A DNA stretch of 12,449 nt, taken from JBJXFY01 sp046155815. Its GTDB lineage: Bacteria; Verrucomicrobiota; Verrucomicrobiia; Limisphaerales; CAIMTB01. Made by a program: the position numbers and the translations under genes. Below are positions 1 to 7,303 of this stretch, piece by piece; position 1 is the stretch's first letter, and each line of letters begins with the position of its first letter. The notes under the pieces were generated by a model that was not told where the DNA came from, ran no database searches, and saw only the letters and a program-made list of their open reading frames with translations. The stretch covers positions 1 to 12,449 of the forward strand of contig JBJXFY010000339.1 of NCBI GenBank assembly GCA_046155815.1, in the 5' to 3' direction.

Positions 1-27
1 GTGCCGCCGGCAGGATGCCGGCGGCAC
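1..27. repeat. Perfect 12-bp inverted repeat inside the cytochrome gene
   Basis: Bases 1-12 (GTGCCGCCGGCA) and 16-27 are exact reverse complements around a 3-base loop (GGA at 13-15). The hairpin lies in the coding frame of the cytochrome-domain gene and encodes roughly AAGRMPAA in the linker before the heme domain. The element may extend left of the window. It could be a copy of a dispersed palindrome or a chance GC-rich palindrome, though a perfect 12-bp stem is a lot for chance. Confidence 0.6.
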
Positions 28-503
28 TCTCCGCCTTCACCAACTCCCTCGCCGCCGATCCCGCCGGCCTCTGGCGGCTGAGCCTCGCCGGCGGAGATCC
101 CGCAGCCGGCCGGAAGCTCTTCGCCGAGCGCGCGGACTGGGGCTGCCAGCGTTGTCACAGGCTCCACGGCGAAGGCGGCGACGTCGGCCCCGACCTCACC
201 GGCCTCGCCAAGACGCGCGGCGCGGAATACGTCCTCGAAGCGATCCTGCACCCGAACAAGGACATCGCGCCCGGCTACGAGAACGTCGTCATCACCCGCA
301 AATCCGGCGGCGCGCTCGCCGGCGTGCTGAAATCCGAGACGGCCACGGAGCTCGTCCTCGACGTACCCGAGGACGGCCGGATGACCATCCCCAAGGCCGA
401 CATCGCCGACCGCCAGCGCGGCCTGTCCTCCATGGTCGAGGGCCTGGGCGAACTCATCACTCCGCGTGAGATGCGCGACCTGATCGCGGCGCTGGCGGAG
501 TAG
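1..503 (+). CDS. C-terminal part of PVC-type heme-binding (cytochrome c) domain protein, 5' truncated
   Basis: The frame is open to the left edge, so the true start lies outside the window. The visible part begins with a linker, then GGDPAAGRKLF, then a c-type heme site CQRCH about 44-48 residues after the ATG at 15, then the GEGGDVGPDLTGL segment. A late SSMVEGL segment supplies a Met (normally SaMPeGL) that may be the distal heme ligand. The order matches the C-terminal 'putative heme-binding domain' (TIGR02603) that closes many large planctomycete and verrucomicrobial proteins, often with upstream HEAT-like repeats or beta-propellers. The likely place is periplasmic and the role electron transfer, but the substrate is unknown. 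Oddities are Val instead of the usual Pro after the Met, and a perfect 12-bp inverted repeat at 1-27 that is part of the reading frame. The ATG at 15 should not be taken as the start. Family assignment is confident; function is not. Confidence 0.88.
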   Translation, partial: AAGRMPAALSAFTNSLAADPAGLWRLSLAGGDPAAGRKLFAERADWGCQRCHRLHGEGGDVGPDLTGLAKTRGAEYVLEAILHPNKDIAPGYENVVITRKSGGALAGVLKSETATELVLDVPEDGRMTIPKADIADRQRGLSSMVEGLGELITPREMRDLIAALAE

Positions 504-506
504 ATG

Positions 507-616
507 TCGCGCGAAGGACGCCAAGGTTGACCGCGAAGGGCCTCTTGTGGCGCGCCGTTTGCGCCACGGTTCATTGGCAAGCCTTCCTTCGCGGCCTTGG
601 CGGCCTTGGCGCGAAA
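507..616. repeat. Hairpin element with GCGAAGG/GCCAAGG tandem arms
   Basis: The left arm (about 507-540) is built of GCGAAGG- and GCCAAGG-type units. The right arm (about 582-616) is the imperfect reverse complement, reading CCTTCGCGG, CCTTGGCGG, CCTTGGCGC. At the centre a 7-bp stem GTGGCGC (547-553) pairs with GCGCCAC (561-567). The element fills the gap between the cytochrome gene and gnd. It has the same plan as the elements at 5596-5699, 7295-7432 and 11947-12033, but with different unit sequences. Confidence 0.65.
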
Positions 617-643
617 CAAAAAATGGCGCCGCTGAGCGGCGCC
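614..643 (-). terminator. Rho-independent terminator of gnd
   Basis: On the minus strand an 8-bp perfect GC stem (GGCGCCGC / GCGGCGCC, 625-632 with 636-643) with a TCA loop is followed by A, then six T, G and three T (624 down to 614). It lies 33 bases past the gnd stop, facing the right way, and is the clearest terminator in the window. Confidence 0.9.
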
Positions 644-675
644 TTGATGAAACGGTGATGAATCGTCCGGCCGGC

Positions 676-2148
676 CTAGGCGTTGTAGGTGGAGCTGCTC
701 ACCCGCCCGCCGGTGCCGGTCCAGTTGGTGTGGAAGAACTCGCCGCGGGGCTTGTCCACGCGCTCGTAGGTGTGCGCGCCGAAGTAGTCGCGCTGGGCCT
801 GGAGCAGGTTCGCGGGCAGCACGGCCGAACGGTACTGGTCGTAGAACGCGAGCGCGGTGCTGAACGCCGGCACCGGAATGCCCTTCTTGGCCGCCGTCGC
901 GACGATGTTGCGCCAGCCCTTCTGCGCCTTCTTGATCTCGCCGCGGAAGAAGTCGTCGAGGAGGAGGTTGGTGAGCTTGGGGTTGTTGTCGTAGGCCTCC
1001 TTGATCTTGCCGAGGAAGCGCGAGCGGATGATGCAGCCGCCGCGCCACATGAGGGCGATGCCGCCGTAGTTCAGGTTCCACCCGTACTCCTTCGCCGCCG
1101 CGCGCATGAGCATGTAGCCCTGCGCGTAGCTGACGATCTTCGAGGCGTACAGCGCGAGGCGGATGTCCTTGATGAACGCCTGCTTCTTTTCCGCGCTGGC
1201 CGCGATGCCGGTGAGCGCCGGGCGCGGGCCCTTGAGCTTGCGGGACGCCTTCACGCGCTCGTCCTTCAGCGCGGAGACGCAGCGGGCGTACACGGCCTCG
1301 GCCATGAGCGTGATCGGGATGCCGAGATCCTGCGAGTTGATGACCGTCCACTTGCCGGTGCCCTTCTGGCCGGCGGTGTCGAGGATCCTGTCCACGAGCG
1401 GCGCGCCGTCCTCGTCCTTCTTGGCGAGGATGTCGCGGCTGATCTCGATGAGGTAGCTGTCGAGGTCGCCCTGGTTCCACTCGGCGAAGACCTGGTGCAT
1501 CTCGTCGGCGCTCATCCCGAGGCCGGTCTTCATGATGTTGTAGGCCTCGCAGATGAGCTGCATGTCGCCGTACTCGATGCCGTTGTGGACCATCTTCACG
1601 TAGTGGCCGGCGCCCTGCTCGCCGACCCAGTCGCAGCAGGGGGTGCCGTCGTCCACCTTGGCGGCGATGGCCTGGAAGATGGGCTTCACATGGGGCCACG
1701 CGGCGGGCGAGCCGCCGGGCATGATGCTGGGGCCGCGGCGCGCGCCCTCCTCGCCGCCGGAGACGCCGGTGCCGACGTAGAGCAGGCCCCGGCTTTCGAC
1801 GAGCTTCACGCGGCGGTTCGTGTCGTCGAAGAGCGAGTTGCCGCCGTCAATGATGATGTCGCCGGGCTCGAGGTGGGGCAGGAGCTGCTCGATGAACTCG
1901 TCTACCGGCTTGCCGGCCTTGACGAGCATCATGACGCGGCGGGGGCGCTTGAGCTGGGCGACCAGCTCCTCGATGGAGTGCGCGCCGAGGACTTTCGTGC
2001 CCTTCGCCTCGTTCGCGAGGAACTCGTCCACCTTGGCGGTGGTGCGGTTATAGGCCACGACGGTGAAGCCGTGGTCGTTCATGTTGAGGATGAGGTTCTG
2101 GCCCATGACGGCCAGGCCGATGAGCGCGATGTCGCCTTGAGGTTCCAT
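676..2148 (-). CDS. gnd: 6-phosphogluconate dehydrogenase, decarboxylating
   Basis: A 490-residue protein of normal family length. It oxidises and decarboxylates 6-phosphogluconate to ribulose 5-phosphate with NADP+, the third step of the oxidative pentose phosphate pathway, in the cytoplasm. The N-terminal Rossmann dinucleotide site is GLAVMGQNL (11-19). The substrate loop is VSGGEEGARRGPSIMPGG (129-146). The catalytic segment GHYVKMVHNGIEYGDMQ holds the expected Lys185 and Glu192, equivalent to Lys183 and Glu190 of the E. coli enzyme. The all-helical C-terminal domain is complete to TGGRVSSSTYNA. The ATG at 2146-2148 fits the usual start just before the nucleotide-binding strand. No strong Shine-Dalgarno is visible. 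A -10-like TAACCT lies at 2178-2173, 24 bases before the ATG. The gene stands alone and ends at a strong terminator, so it is probably a single transcription unit. Confidence 0.97.
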   Translation of the reverse strand: MEPQGDIALIGLAVMGQNLILNMNDHGFTVVAYNRTTAKVDEFLANEAKGTKVLGAHSIEELVAQLKRPRRVMMLVKAGKPVDEFIEQLLPHLEPGDIIIDGGNSLFDDTNRRVKLVESRGLLYVGTGVSGGEEGARRGPSIMPGGSPAAWPHVKPIFQAIAAKVDDGTPCCDWVGEQGAGHYVKMVHNGIEYGDMQLICEAYNIMKTGLGMSADEMHQVFAEWNQGDLDSYLIEISRDILAKKDEDGAPLVDRILDTAGQKGTGKWTVINSQDLGIPITLMAEAVYARCVSALKDERVKASRKLKGPRPALTGIAASAEKKQAFIKDIRLALYASKIVSYAQGYMLMRAAAKEYGWNLNYGGIALMWRGGCIIRSRFLGKIKEAYDNNPKLTNLLLDDFFRGEIKKAQKGWRNIVATAAKKGIPVPAFSTALAFYDQYRSAVLPANLLQAQRDYFGAHTYERVDKPRGEFFHTNWTGTGGRVSSSTYNA

Positions 2149-2238
2149 GTCGAAATCTTTCGGAAGCCGGGGAGGTTAGTCGGCGCGGGCGGCGCGGCCA
2201 GCGGATTTTTCCGCCTGCCTGCCTCGCCACAGCGCCGG

Positions 2239-2664
2239 CTACGGTGCGCGGTGCAGTTCCATCACGCCCTCGTCGAGCTTCGAGGCGTAACGGGCGGTGA
2301 TCATGCCGTCGTGGGCCGAGCCCTCGATGCGGTACGCGCCCAGCGGGAAGAGCTGCCGCTCGCCCGCCAGCGCGAGGCTGCCGTCGGGCTGCGGCGTGAC
2401 CGTGATCTCCACGTCGTACGCGCTGCCGAAGACCCGCCACCACACGCCGTGGAACGACGCCTGATACGTGCCCGTGCCGCCCTGCGCGAACACCGCCCGC
2501 AGCGCGCCGTGGTGACCGTTCTTGTCGCTGCGCCATTCGCCTTCCCAGTGGCCGGCCAGGCTGTCCGGATACGCCACCGGCGGCCGGGTCCGGCGCCAGG
2601 CGCCGTGGAAGGAGGAGCAGCCGGTGAGCAGCAGGACGAGGAGGCAGGCGGCGGTCGGGCGCAT
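2239..2664 (-). CDS. Small predicted outer-envelope lipoprotein, family unnamed
   Basis: With the ATG at 2662-2664 the product is 141 residues and opens with a lipoprotein signal: MRPT, a hydrophobic run, then lipobox LTGC with the lipidated Cys at 16. The frame is open further upstream to 2760, but that would place 32 Arg/Gly-rich residues before the signal, so the internal ATG is preferred. The mature part (from about residue 35) is a compact beta-rich domain with GHWEGEWRSDKNGHHG near its start and repeated hydrophobic strands, reminiscent of small barrel or lipocalin-like proteins. I recognise similar 'GxWxGxWxSxxNGHxG' proteins from PVC bacteria but no assigned function. It would be a client of the lgt gene product at the other end of the window. 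A promoter-like pair lies just upstream (2699-2670). Confidence 0.8.
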   Translation of the reverse strand: MRPTAACLLVLLLTGCSSFHGAWRRTRPPVAYPDSLAGHWEGEWRSDKNGHHGALRAVFAQGGTGTYQASFHGVWWRVFGSAYDVEITVTPQPDGSLALAGERQLFPLGAYRIEGSAHDGMITARYASKLDEGVMELHRAP

Positions 2665-2669
2665 GGCGT

Positions 2670-2699
2670 AGTGAAGCCGCCGCCCCTCCCGTCCCGCAA
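2670..2699 (-). promoter_or_regulatory. Putative promoter of the lipoprotein gene
   Basis: On the minus strand TTGCGG (2699-2694), an 18-base spacer and TTCACT (2675-2670) precede the ATG by only 5 bases. The transcript would begin at or near the start codon. Support comes mainly from similar arrangements at other genes here. Confidence 0.35.
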
Positions 2700-2791
2700 G
2701 ACCGGCGAACCGGCCAGGTGAACTCCCTGTCGACGCGGTGCGGCGGGGCGCTGCCTTCATCCTGCTGCGACGGGGGCGTCGCCGCCACGGG

Positions 2792-3310
2792 TCACTTCAC
2801 CGCCTCAAGCTCGAAGGACAGGAACCACGCGGGGAAGAGCCACGCCCAGCGCTGCTCGTAGGCGTGCGGGTGGCGGTTCGCGAGCCGCCACACGAGCTTG
2901 TTCACCAGCGTCGGCCGGAAGACCAGGCTGCGGTGCCGGATGCGGAACCCGCGCAGGCCGTAGTTGTGCGTCGTGCCGTCCACGAGGAAGTAGTCGAACG
3001 AAAACCACCCCATGTGCCGCGTGTGCGTCGGGTCGGTGTACGAGTTTGCGCACGAGAAGTGCGGCGTGGTGACCACCAGCCGCCCGCCCGGCCGGCTGAT
3101 GCGGTGGATCTCCCGCATGAAGCCCACGAGGTCGGCGACGTGCTCCACCACGTCGTACACCAGCGTCTCCTCGAAGTGGCCGTCCGGCAGCGGGTACGGG
3201 AAGCGGTTCAGGTCCATCACCAGGTCCGGCTTCACGTCCGGCACGAGGTCCACATTCAGGTGCGTGTCGAAGTGCCGCGCGCCGCAGCCGAGGTTGAGCT
3301 TGGTCTTCAT
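2792..3310 (-). CDS. Class I SAM-dependent methyltransferase (type 11-like), third gene of glycan block
   Basis: A 172-residue single-domain methyltransferase. Motif I is LNLGCG (5-10), the acidic residue after strand 2 is D21 in NVDLVP, motif post-I/II is YDVVEHV (52-58), and the loop RPGGRLVVTTPHFS follows at 73-86. This is the Methyltransf_11-like layout common in O-antigen and glycan clusters. The substrate cannot be read from the sequence; a sugar, a glycan end or a lipid carrier is plausible. Its ATG (3308-3310) overlaps the TGA of the upstream glycosyltransferase (3307-3309) as ATGA, so translation is probably coupled. It is short for the family but has all core strands. The remainder is rich in aromatic residues (GWFSFDYF, RWAWLFPAWFLSF), which may mean membrane association. 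Confidence 0.88.
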   Translation of the reverse strand: MKTKLNLGCGARHFDTHLNVDLVPDVKPDLVMDLNRFPYPLPDGHFEETLVYDVVEHVADLVGFMREIHRISRPGGRLVVTTPHFSCANSYTDPTHTRHMGWFSFDYFLVDGTTHNYGLRGFRIRHRSLVFRPTLVNKLVWRLANRHPHAYEQRWAWLFPAWFLSFELEAVK

Positions 3311-4479
3311 CCGGGTTGAACCGCCGGCGGCAGTGTGCCGCGTTTCGCCGCCAGCGTCCGGTAGAAATCGAGGCCGCGCCGCGCCGTGGCCTCCCAGGTG
3401 AAGTGCCGCGCCACATGGTCGCGCGCGGCGGCACCGAGCCGGAGCGAAAGTTTCGGGTCGTTCACCAGTTCGCGCAGCCGCGCCGCCAGCGCGGGCCGGT
3501 CGTGCGGCGGAACGATGTGGCCGGTCACGCCGTCCACCACGAGTTCGGGCAGGCTTGCGGTGCGGGTGATGATGACGGGCTTGCCCATGGCCATGCCCTC
3601 AAGCGTCACGAGGCCGAGCAGCTCCGCCTTGTCGAGTTCCGGCCGGTCGGCGGGCACGGAGACCTGGAGCACGACGTTCGCCCCGGCGTACTGGCGCTTC
3701 AGCTCCGCGTCGTCCGCGTCGGTGATGAACGTCACCTGCTTCCCCGCCGCCGCGGCCTTCACCTGGTCAAAGTACGCCGCGTCATACGGCCGTCCCACGA
3801 CGCGCAGCGGCGTGTCCGCGTCCACGGCCTCGACCAGCGGCAGCACGCCCTTGTGCGGCAGCAGCCGGCCGACGAAGAGCGCGTAGCCTTCGGGCCGGCC
3901 CGCCGCGCCCTCGAACAGCGCCGGATTCACGCCGCCCAGCAGCACCGTGCGCGGCTGCGGCCAGCCGTCGAAGAACTTCGCGGCGTAGTTCGAGAGGAAG
4001 GCCAGCCCGTCCGCGCGCCTGCTGAGCGGCAGGCCCGGATGGAGTTTCCCGAGGTAGGTGCTCCAGCACGGCGTGCCGCCGCCGACATCCGTCAGCACGG
4101 CCGTCTTCCGCGCGAGCCGCGCCTTCAGCAGCAGCAGGTCCGCCGCGGGCGTCGGGAACACCATCAGGTGAAACACGTCATACTGCGACCACGCACGCCA
4201 CGTCTCCCCCGTCGCGGGAAACAGCCACCGCTCGCGCTCGTGGCGGATGCCGAAGGTGCGGACCCCGAGGTCGCCGTCCTGCCGGCGGGTCGGCGTGCGG
4301 TCGAAGAAGGCCAGCGTCGTGGGCGTGAGCCGCGCGAGGGCGCGTGCGTACTCGAGCGCGTAGCGTTCGCCGCCACCCACGGTGGGCCGGCTGGCGAAGT
4401 ACGACGCCGGCAGCACCAGCACCCGCGGGCGGAAGGGCGCGTCGGCGGAAGGCGGGGTGGGATCGGGCGGGGCGTTCAA
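3307..4479 (-). CDS. Glycosyltransferase family 4-type, TTG start coupled to upstream gene
   Basis: A 390-residue GT-B glycosyltransferase if translation starts at the TTG 4479-4477. The N-terminal lobe opens with RVLVLPASYF and has the Gly-rich acceptor loop TVGGGER (33-39). The C-terminal lobe starts at LFVGRLLPHKG (201-211) and carries the EX7E nucleotide-sugar motif as E286 and E294 in ELLGLVTLEGMAMGKPVI. All this fits a retaining transferase using a nucleotide-activated sugar at the inner face of the membrane. The frame is open up to 5166, but that extension runs antiframe through the upstream glycosyltransferase gene and gives an Arg/Gly/Ala-rich non-protein. The TTG shares bases with that gene's TGA (TTGA, 4476-4479), a classic coupling overlap. 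No strong Shine-Dalgarno precedes it; an internal GTG near residue 20 is the main alternative. Donor and acceptor are unknown. Confidence 0.88.
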   Translation of the reverse strand: MNAPPDPTPPSADAPFRPRVLVLPASYFASRPTVGGGERYALEYARALARLTPTTLAFFDRTPTRRQDGDLGVRTFGIRHERERWLFPATGETWRAWSQYDVFHLMVFPTPAADLLLLKARLARKTAVLTDVGGGTPCWSTYLGKLHPGLPLSRRADGLAFLSNYAAKFFDGWPQPRTVLLGGVNPALFEGAAGRPEGYALFVGRLLPHKGVLPLVEAVDADTPLRVVGRPYDAAYFDQVKAAAAGKQVTFITDADDAELKRQYAGANVVLQVSVPADRPELDKAELLGLVTLEGMAMGKPVIITRTASLPELVVDGVTGHIVPPHDRPALAARLRELVNDPKLSLRLGAAARDHVARHFTWEATARRGLDFYRTLAAKRGTLPPAVQPG

Positions 4480-5579
4480 GCGCGTTGCAGCAGGGCACGG
4501 GCGACCACCGGCCAGTCGTAGTGCTCCGCGTAGGCGGCCCGGGCGGCCACGCCGAGCTCGAGCCGCGGCGCGGGATCGCGCGCCAGCACCGCCGCCGCGG
4601 CCTCGAACGCCGCCGGGTCGCCCGCGGGCGTTGCCCGCAGGAAGCGCGCGCTCCGCAGTGTCGGGCCGGTGTTGTGCCCCGTGGTGGACAGCACGCAGCA
4701 GCCGTGCGCGAGCCCGGCCATGAAGGAGCCGCGGCGTTCCGACACGCCGTCCACGAACGGGAGCACCAGCACGTCCACGGCCTGCAGCGCGCGCGACACC
4801 TCGTCGGCGGCCAAGTAGCCGAGCGCGCGGTAATGCGCGCGTTCCGCGGCGTCCATCGCCGGCTCCGGCCCGGCGCCGATCACGAGCAGCGAAGTCTCCG
4901 GCGCGGCCCGCCGCGCGGCCCGCCAGGCGCGCAGCACCCAGTCGAACTGCTTCGCCGCACTGACGGTGCCGAAGTATGCGAACACCGGCCCCGCGCCGGG
5001 CAGCCGCTTGCCTTTGCGCCACGCCACCCGGTGGTCGTCCGGCAGCGGCAGCACCGGAACGTTCGAGGGCGAGGGCGCGAGGAAGAAACGCCGGTCCCCG
5101 CCCGCCGGCAGCCAGGCCTCGGTGGAAATCCCGACCGCGTCCGCGTGGCGCGTCACGCCGCGCCACATCAGCCGGTGCGCCAGCGCGTACCAGGCGTGGT
5201 GCGGCCGCCAGCCGAACGGCGCGGCGATCTCGTGCGCGATCACGAGCTGCCGCCGGCCCCGCGTCCGCAGCGCGCCCATCACGCGCGGCACGGCGAAGTT
5301 CACCCCGCCGCGGCCGTACATGTGCGGCACGTACTGCCAGACCGTCGTGACGCCCTCGCCGCCAGCCTCGAGCGCCTGCGCCGTGAGGGACCCAGTGTCA
5401 TTCCACCGGCTCACCGTGTCGCGCACGGTGAAGGGCTCGCGCCGCTGGCGGTCGAGCGAGGTCAGCACCGTGACCTGTGTGTGCTTCGCCAGCTCGAAGG
5501 CCAGCCGCTCCGTGTGGTCCGGCAGCCCGCCGTGCCCCGGCGGAAACAGCGGCGAGACGATGACCACGGGCGGAGGCAT
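4476..5579 (-). CDS. Glycosyltransferase family 4-like, first gene of glycan block
   Basis: A 367-residue GT-B type glycosyltransferase. The N-terminal lobe begins VVIVSPLFPPGHGGLPDHTERLA (5-27), the usual strand followed by a Gly-rich acceptor loop. The C-terminal lobe begins at PVFAYFGTVSAAKQFDWVL (198-216). The donor-site region reads LVLPFVDGVSERRGSFMAGLAHGCCVLST: the first Glu of the usual EX7E pair is present (E281), while the second position is not Glu. This RRGSFMAGLAHG variant is seen in a recognised subset of these enzymes, so I do not read it as inactivation. The gene leads a block with its two downstream neighbours, joined by 4-base overlaps. The block probably adds two sugars and a methyl group to a surface glycan, though no polymerase, flippase or nucleotide-sugar gene is in view. 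The ATG at 5577-5579 fits the domain start. Confidence 0.88.
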   Translation of the reverse strand: MPPPVVIVSPLFPPGHGGLPDHTERLAFELAKHTQVTVLTSLDRQRREPFTVRDTVSRWNDTGSLTAQALEAGGEGVTTVWQYVPHMYGRGGVNFAVPRVMGALRTRGRRQLVIAHEIAAPFGWRPHHAWYALAHRLMWRGVTRHADAVGISTEAWLPAGGDRRFFLAPSPSNVPVLPLPDDHRVAWRKGKRLPGAGPVFAYFGTVSAAKQFDWVLRAWRAARRAAPETSLLVIGAGPEPAMDAAERAHYRALGYLAADEVSRALQAVDVLVLPFVDGVSERRGSFMAGLAHGCCVLSTTGHNTGPTLRSARFLRATPAGDPAAFEAAAAVLARDPAPRLELGVAARAAYAEHYDWPVVARALLQRA

Positions 5580-5595
5580 CGGCAGGCGGTCTCAG

Positions 5596-5699
5596 AAAAA
5601 CATCGAACATCCAACACCGAACACCGAACGCCGAATGGAGGAGGCATCCGCGCTCATTGGGCGTTCGGCGTTCGATGTCCGTTGTTCGGTGTTCCACAT
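5596..5699. repeat. Hairpin element with CGAACAY-type heptamer arms
   Basis: The left arm (5601-5637) is a run of 7-base units: CGAACAT, CCAACAC, CGAACAC, CGAACGC, CGAATGG. The right arm (5656-5696) is its imperfect reverse complement. The inner 24 bases of the arms (5616-5639 region against 5655-5678) match at about 21 of 24 positions, and pairing continues more weakly outward. On the minus strand the hairpin ends in five T (5600-5596), so it could also terminate purH. It separates purH from the glycosyltransferase block. I recognise this repeat type from verrucomicrobial and other environmental genomes; no function is known to me. Confidence 0.8.
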
Positions 5700-5703
5700 C
5701 GTC

Positions 5704-7266
5704 TCAATGCCGGAAGTGCCGCGTGCCGGTGAACACCATCGCCATCCCGCGGTCGTCCGCGGCGGCGATGACCTCCGCGTCGCGCACGGAGCCGCCCGGC
5801 TGGATCGCGGCCGTTGCGCCCGCCTCGCCCGCGGCGATGAGGCCGTCGGCGAACGGGAAGAAGGCGTCGCTGCACACCACGCTGCCGGCAAGGTCCAGCC
5901 CCGCCTCGCCGGCCTTCCAAACGGCGATGCGGCTCGAGTCCACGCGGCTCATCTGGCCCGCGCCGATGCCGAGCGTGCGGTCCGGTCCGGCATAGACGAT
6001 GGCGTTGGACTTCACGTGCTTCACCACGCGCCAGCCGAAGCGCATCGCGCACAGCTCGGCGTCGGTCGGCACGCGCCTCGTGACGACCTTCAGCTCCTCC
6101 GCGGCGACGGACTTCGTGTCGCGCTCCTGCAGCAGGTACGAGTCGAAGCCCACTCCGCGCAAATCCCAGCCGCCCGCACCGGCCGGGCCGCCCAGCATCT
6201 CGACGAGGCGCAGGTTCTTCTTCTTCTGGAGCGCCGCCAGCGCCTCGGGCAGGAACGCGGGCGCGACGATCACCTCGCTGAAGATCTCCGCGATGGCCTG
6301 GGCGCAGGGGCCGTCGAGCGGCCGGTTCACGGCGATGATCCCGCCGAAGGGCGCCTGCCGGTCCGTGGCGAACGCCCGCTCCCACGCCTCGCGCAGGCCC
6401 GCACCCTGCCCGACGCCGCAGGGGTTGGTGTGCTTGAGGATCGCGAGCGTCGGCACGTCGCCGGCAAACTCGCCGATGAGCTGCGCCGCCGCGGTGAGGT
6501 CGAGGATGTTGTTGTAGGAAAGCTCCTTTCCGTGGAGCTGGCGGAAATGCTCGCCGAACGCGCCGTACAACGCGGCGCGCTGGTGCGGGTTCTCGCCGTA
6601 GCGCAGCGCCTGCGCCTTCCGGACGCCGAGCGTCAGGCTGTCGGGCAGGCCCGGCGCCTCGCCCGCCGCGGCGGCGAACTCGCGCTGGAGATGCGCCGCG
6701 ATGGCGGCGTCGTAGGCGGCGGTGCGCGCGAACACCTTTGCGGCCAGCCGGCGGCGCAGCGCGAGGCTCGTGTTCCCGTCCGCGGCAAGGGCGGCGGCGA
6801 CCTCCGCGTAATCGGCCGGGTCGCAGACGACGGTGACGGACTCGTGGTTCTTGGCCGCGCTGCGGAGCATCGAGGGCCCGCCGATGTCAATGTTCTCGAT
6901 CGCGTCGTGCAGCGACACGCCGGGCCGGGCGACCGTGGCCTCGAAGGGGTAGAGGTTCACCACCACGAGATCAATCGGCGCGATGCCGTGCTGCTTCACG
7001 GCCGTCTCATGCTCGGCGTTCCCGCGCAGGTAGAGCAGGCCGCCGTGGACCCTCGGATGCAGCGTCTTCACGCGGCCGTCGAGCATCTCGGGGAAGCCGG
7101 TGTGCTCGGAGACGTCCTTCACCAGCAGGCCGGCGTCGCGGAGGGCCTTCGCGGTGCCGCCGGTGGAGAGCAGCTCGACGCCGGCGGCGGCGAGGGCGCG
7201 GGCGAAATCCACCAGACCGGCCTTGTCGGAAACGGAGATGAGGGCGCGCTGCACGCGGGACGACAT
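5704..7266 (-). CDS. purH: Bifunctional AICAR transformylase / IMP cyclohydrolase
   Basis: A 520-residue cytoplasmic enzyme, full length for the family. It performs the last two steps of de novo purine synthesis: formyl transfer from 10-formyl-tetrahydrofolate to AICAR, then ring closure to IMP. The N-terminal cyclohydrolase domain (about 1-195, MGS-like fold) has STGGTAKAL (34-42) and RVKTLHPRVHGGLL (65-78). The C-terminal transformylase domain has RYGENPHQ (222-229), the catalytic KHTNPCG (278-284, with Lys278-His279), and DRQAPFGGIIAVNRP. It ends with the conserved MVFTGTRHFRH. The ATG at 7264-7266 gives the usual N-terminus just before VQRALISVSDKAGL. It is preceded by TTGAGC, 16 bases, GACACT and 9 bases, so the mRNA probably has almost no leader. 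It is transcribed alone or reads through into the glycosyltransferase block across the repeat hairpin. Confidence 0.98.
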   Translation of the reverse strand: MSSRVQRALISVSDKAGLVDFARALAAAGVELLSTGGTAKALRDAGLLVKDVSEHTGFPEMLDGRVKTLHPRVHGGLLYLRGNAEHETAVKQHGIAPIDLVVVNLYPFEATVARPGVSLHDAIENIDIGGPSMLRSAAKNHESVTVVCDPADYAEVAAALAADGNTSLALRRRLAAKVFARTAAYDAAIAAHLQREFAAAAGEAPGLPDSLTLGVRKAQALRYGENPHQRAALYGAFGEHFRQLHGKELSYNNILDLTAAAQLIGEFAGDVPTLAILKHTNPCGVGQGAGLREAWERAFATDRQAPFGGIIAVNRPLDGPCAQAIAEIFSEVIVAPAFLPEALAALQKKKNLRLVEMLGGPAGAGGWDLRGVGFDSYLLQERDTKSVAAEELKVVTRRVPTDAELCAMRFGWRVVKHVKSNAIVYAGPDRTLGIGAGQMSRVDSSRIAVWKAGEAGLDLAGSVVCSDAFFPFADGLIAAGEAGATAAIQPGGSVRDAEVIAAADDRGMAMVFTGTRHFRH

Positions 7267-7275
7267 GAGGCGGGG

Positions 7276-7303
7276 AGTGTCGGCGTGGAGGGGGGAAGCT
7301 CAA
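7276..7303 (-). promoter_or_regulatory. Putative purH promoter
   Basis: On the minus strand TTGAGC (7303-7298), a 16-base spacer and GACACT (7281-7276) lie 9 bases before the purH ATG. The -35-like box falls inside the end of the repeat element at 7295-7432. A start about 7 bases past the -10 box would give a leaderless or nearly leaderless mRNA. Confidence 0.4.

Noticed and set aside
2201..2215. Short GCGGA/TCCGC hairpin with a T loop upstream of gnd
   Set aside because: The T run is in the loop, not after the stem, and the stem is 5 bp, so it does not look like a terminator.
547..2721. 724-codon open frame on the plus strand opposite gnd
   Set aside because: It is the antisense shadow of gnd and the lipoprotein gene; the translation is Val/Ala/Glu/Arg-rich with no domains, while the minus strand gives a full-length gnd with catalytic residues.
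4480..5166. N-terminal extension of the second glycosyltransferase frame
   Set aside because: It overlaps the first glycosyltransferase gene in another frame and is Arg/Gly/Ala-rich; the GT-B fold begins only after the TTG at 4479.
5596..5699. CRISPR array suggested by regular short repeats
   Set aside because: The units are 7 bases with no spacers and occur in inverted arms; no cas genes are present.
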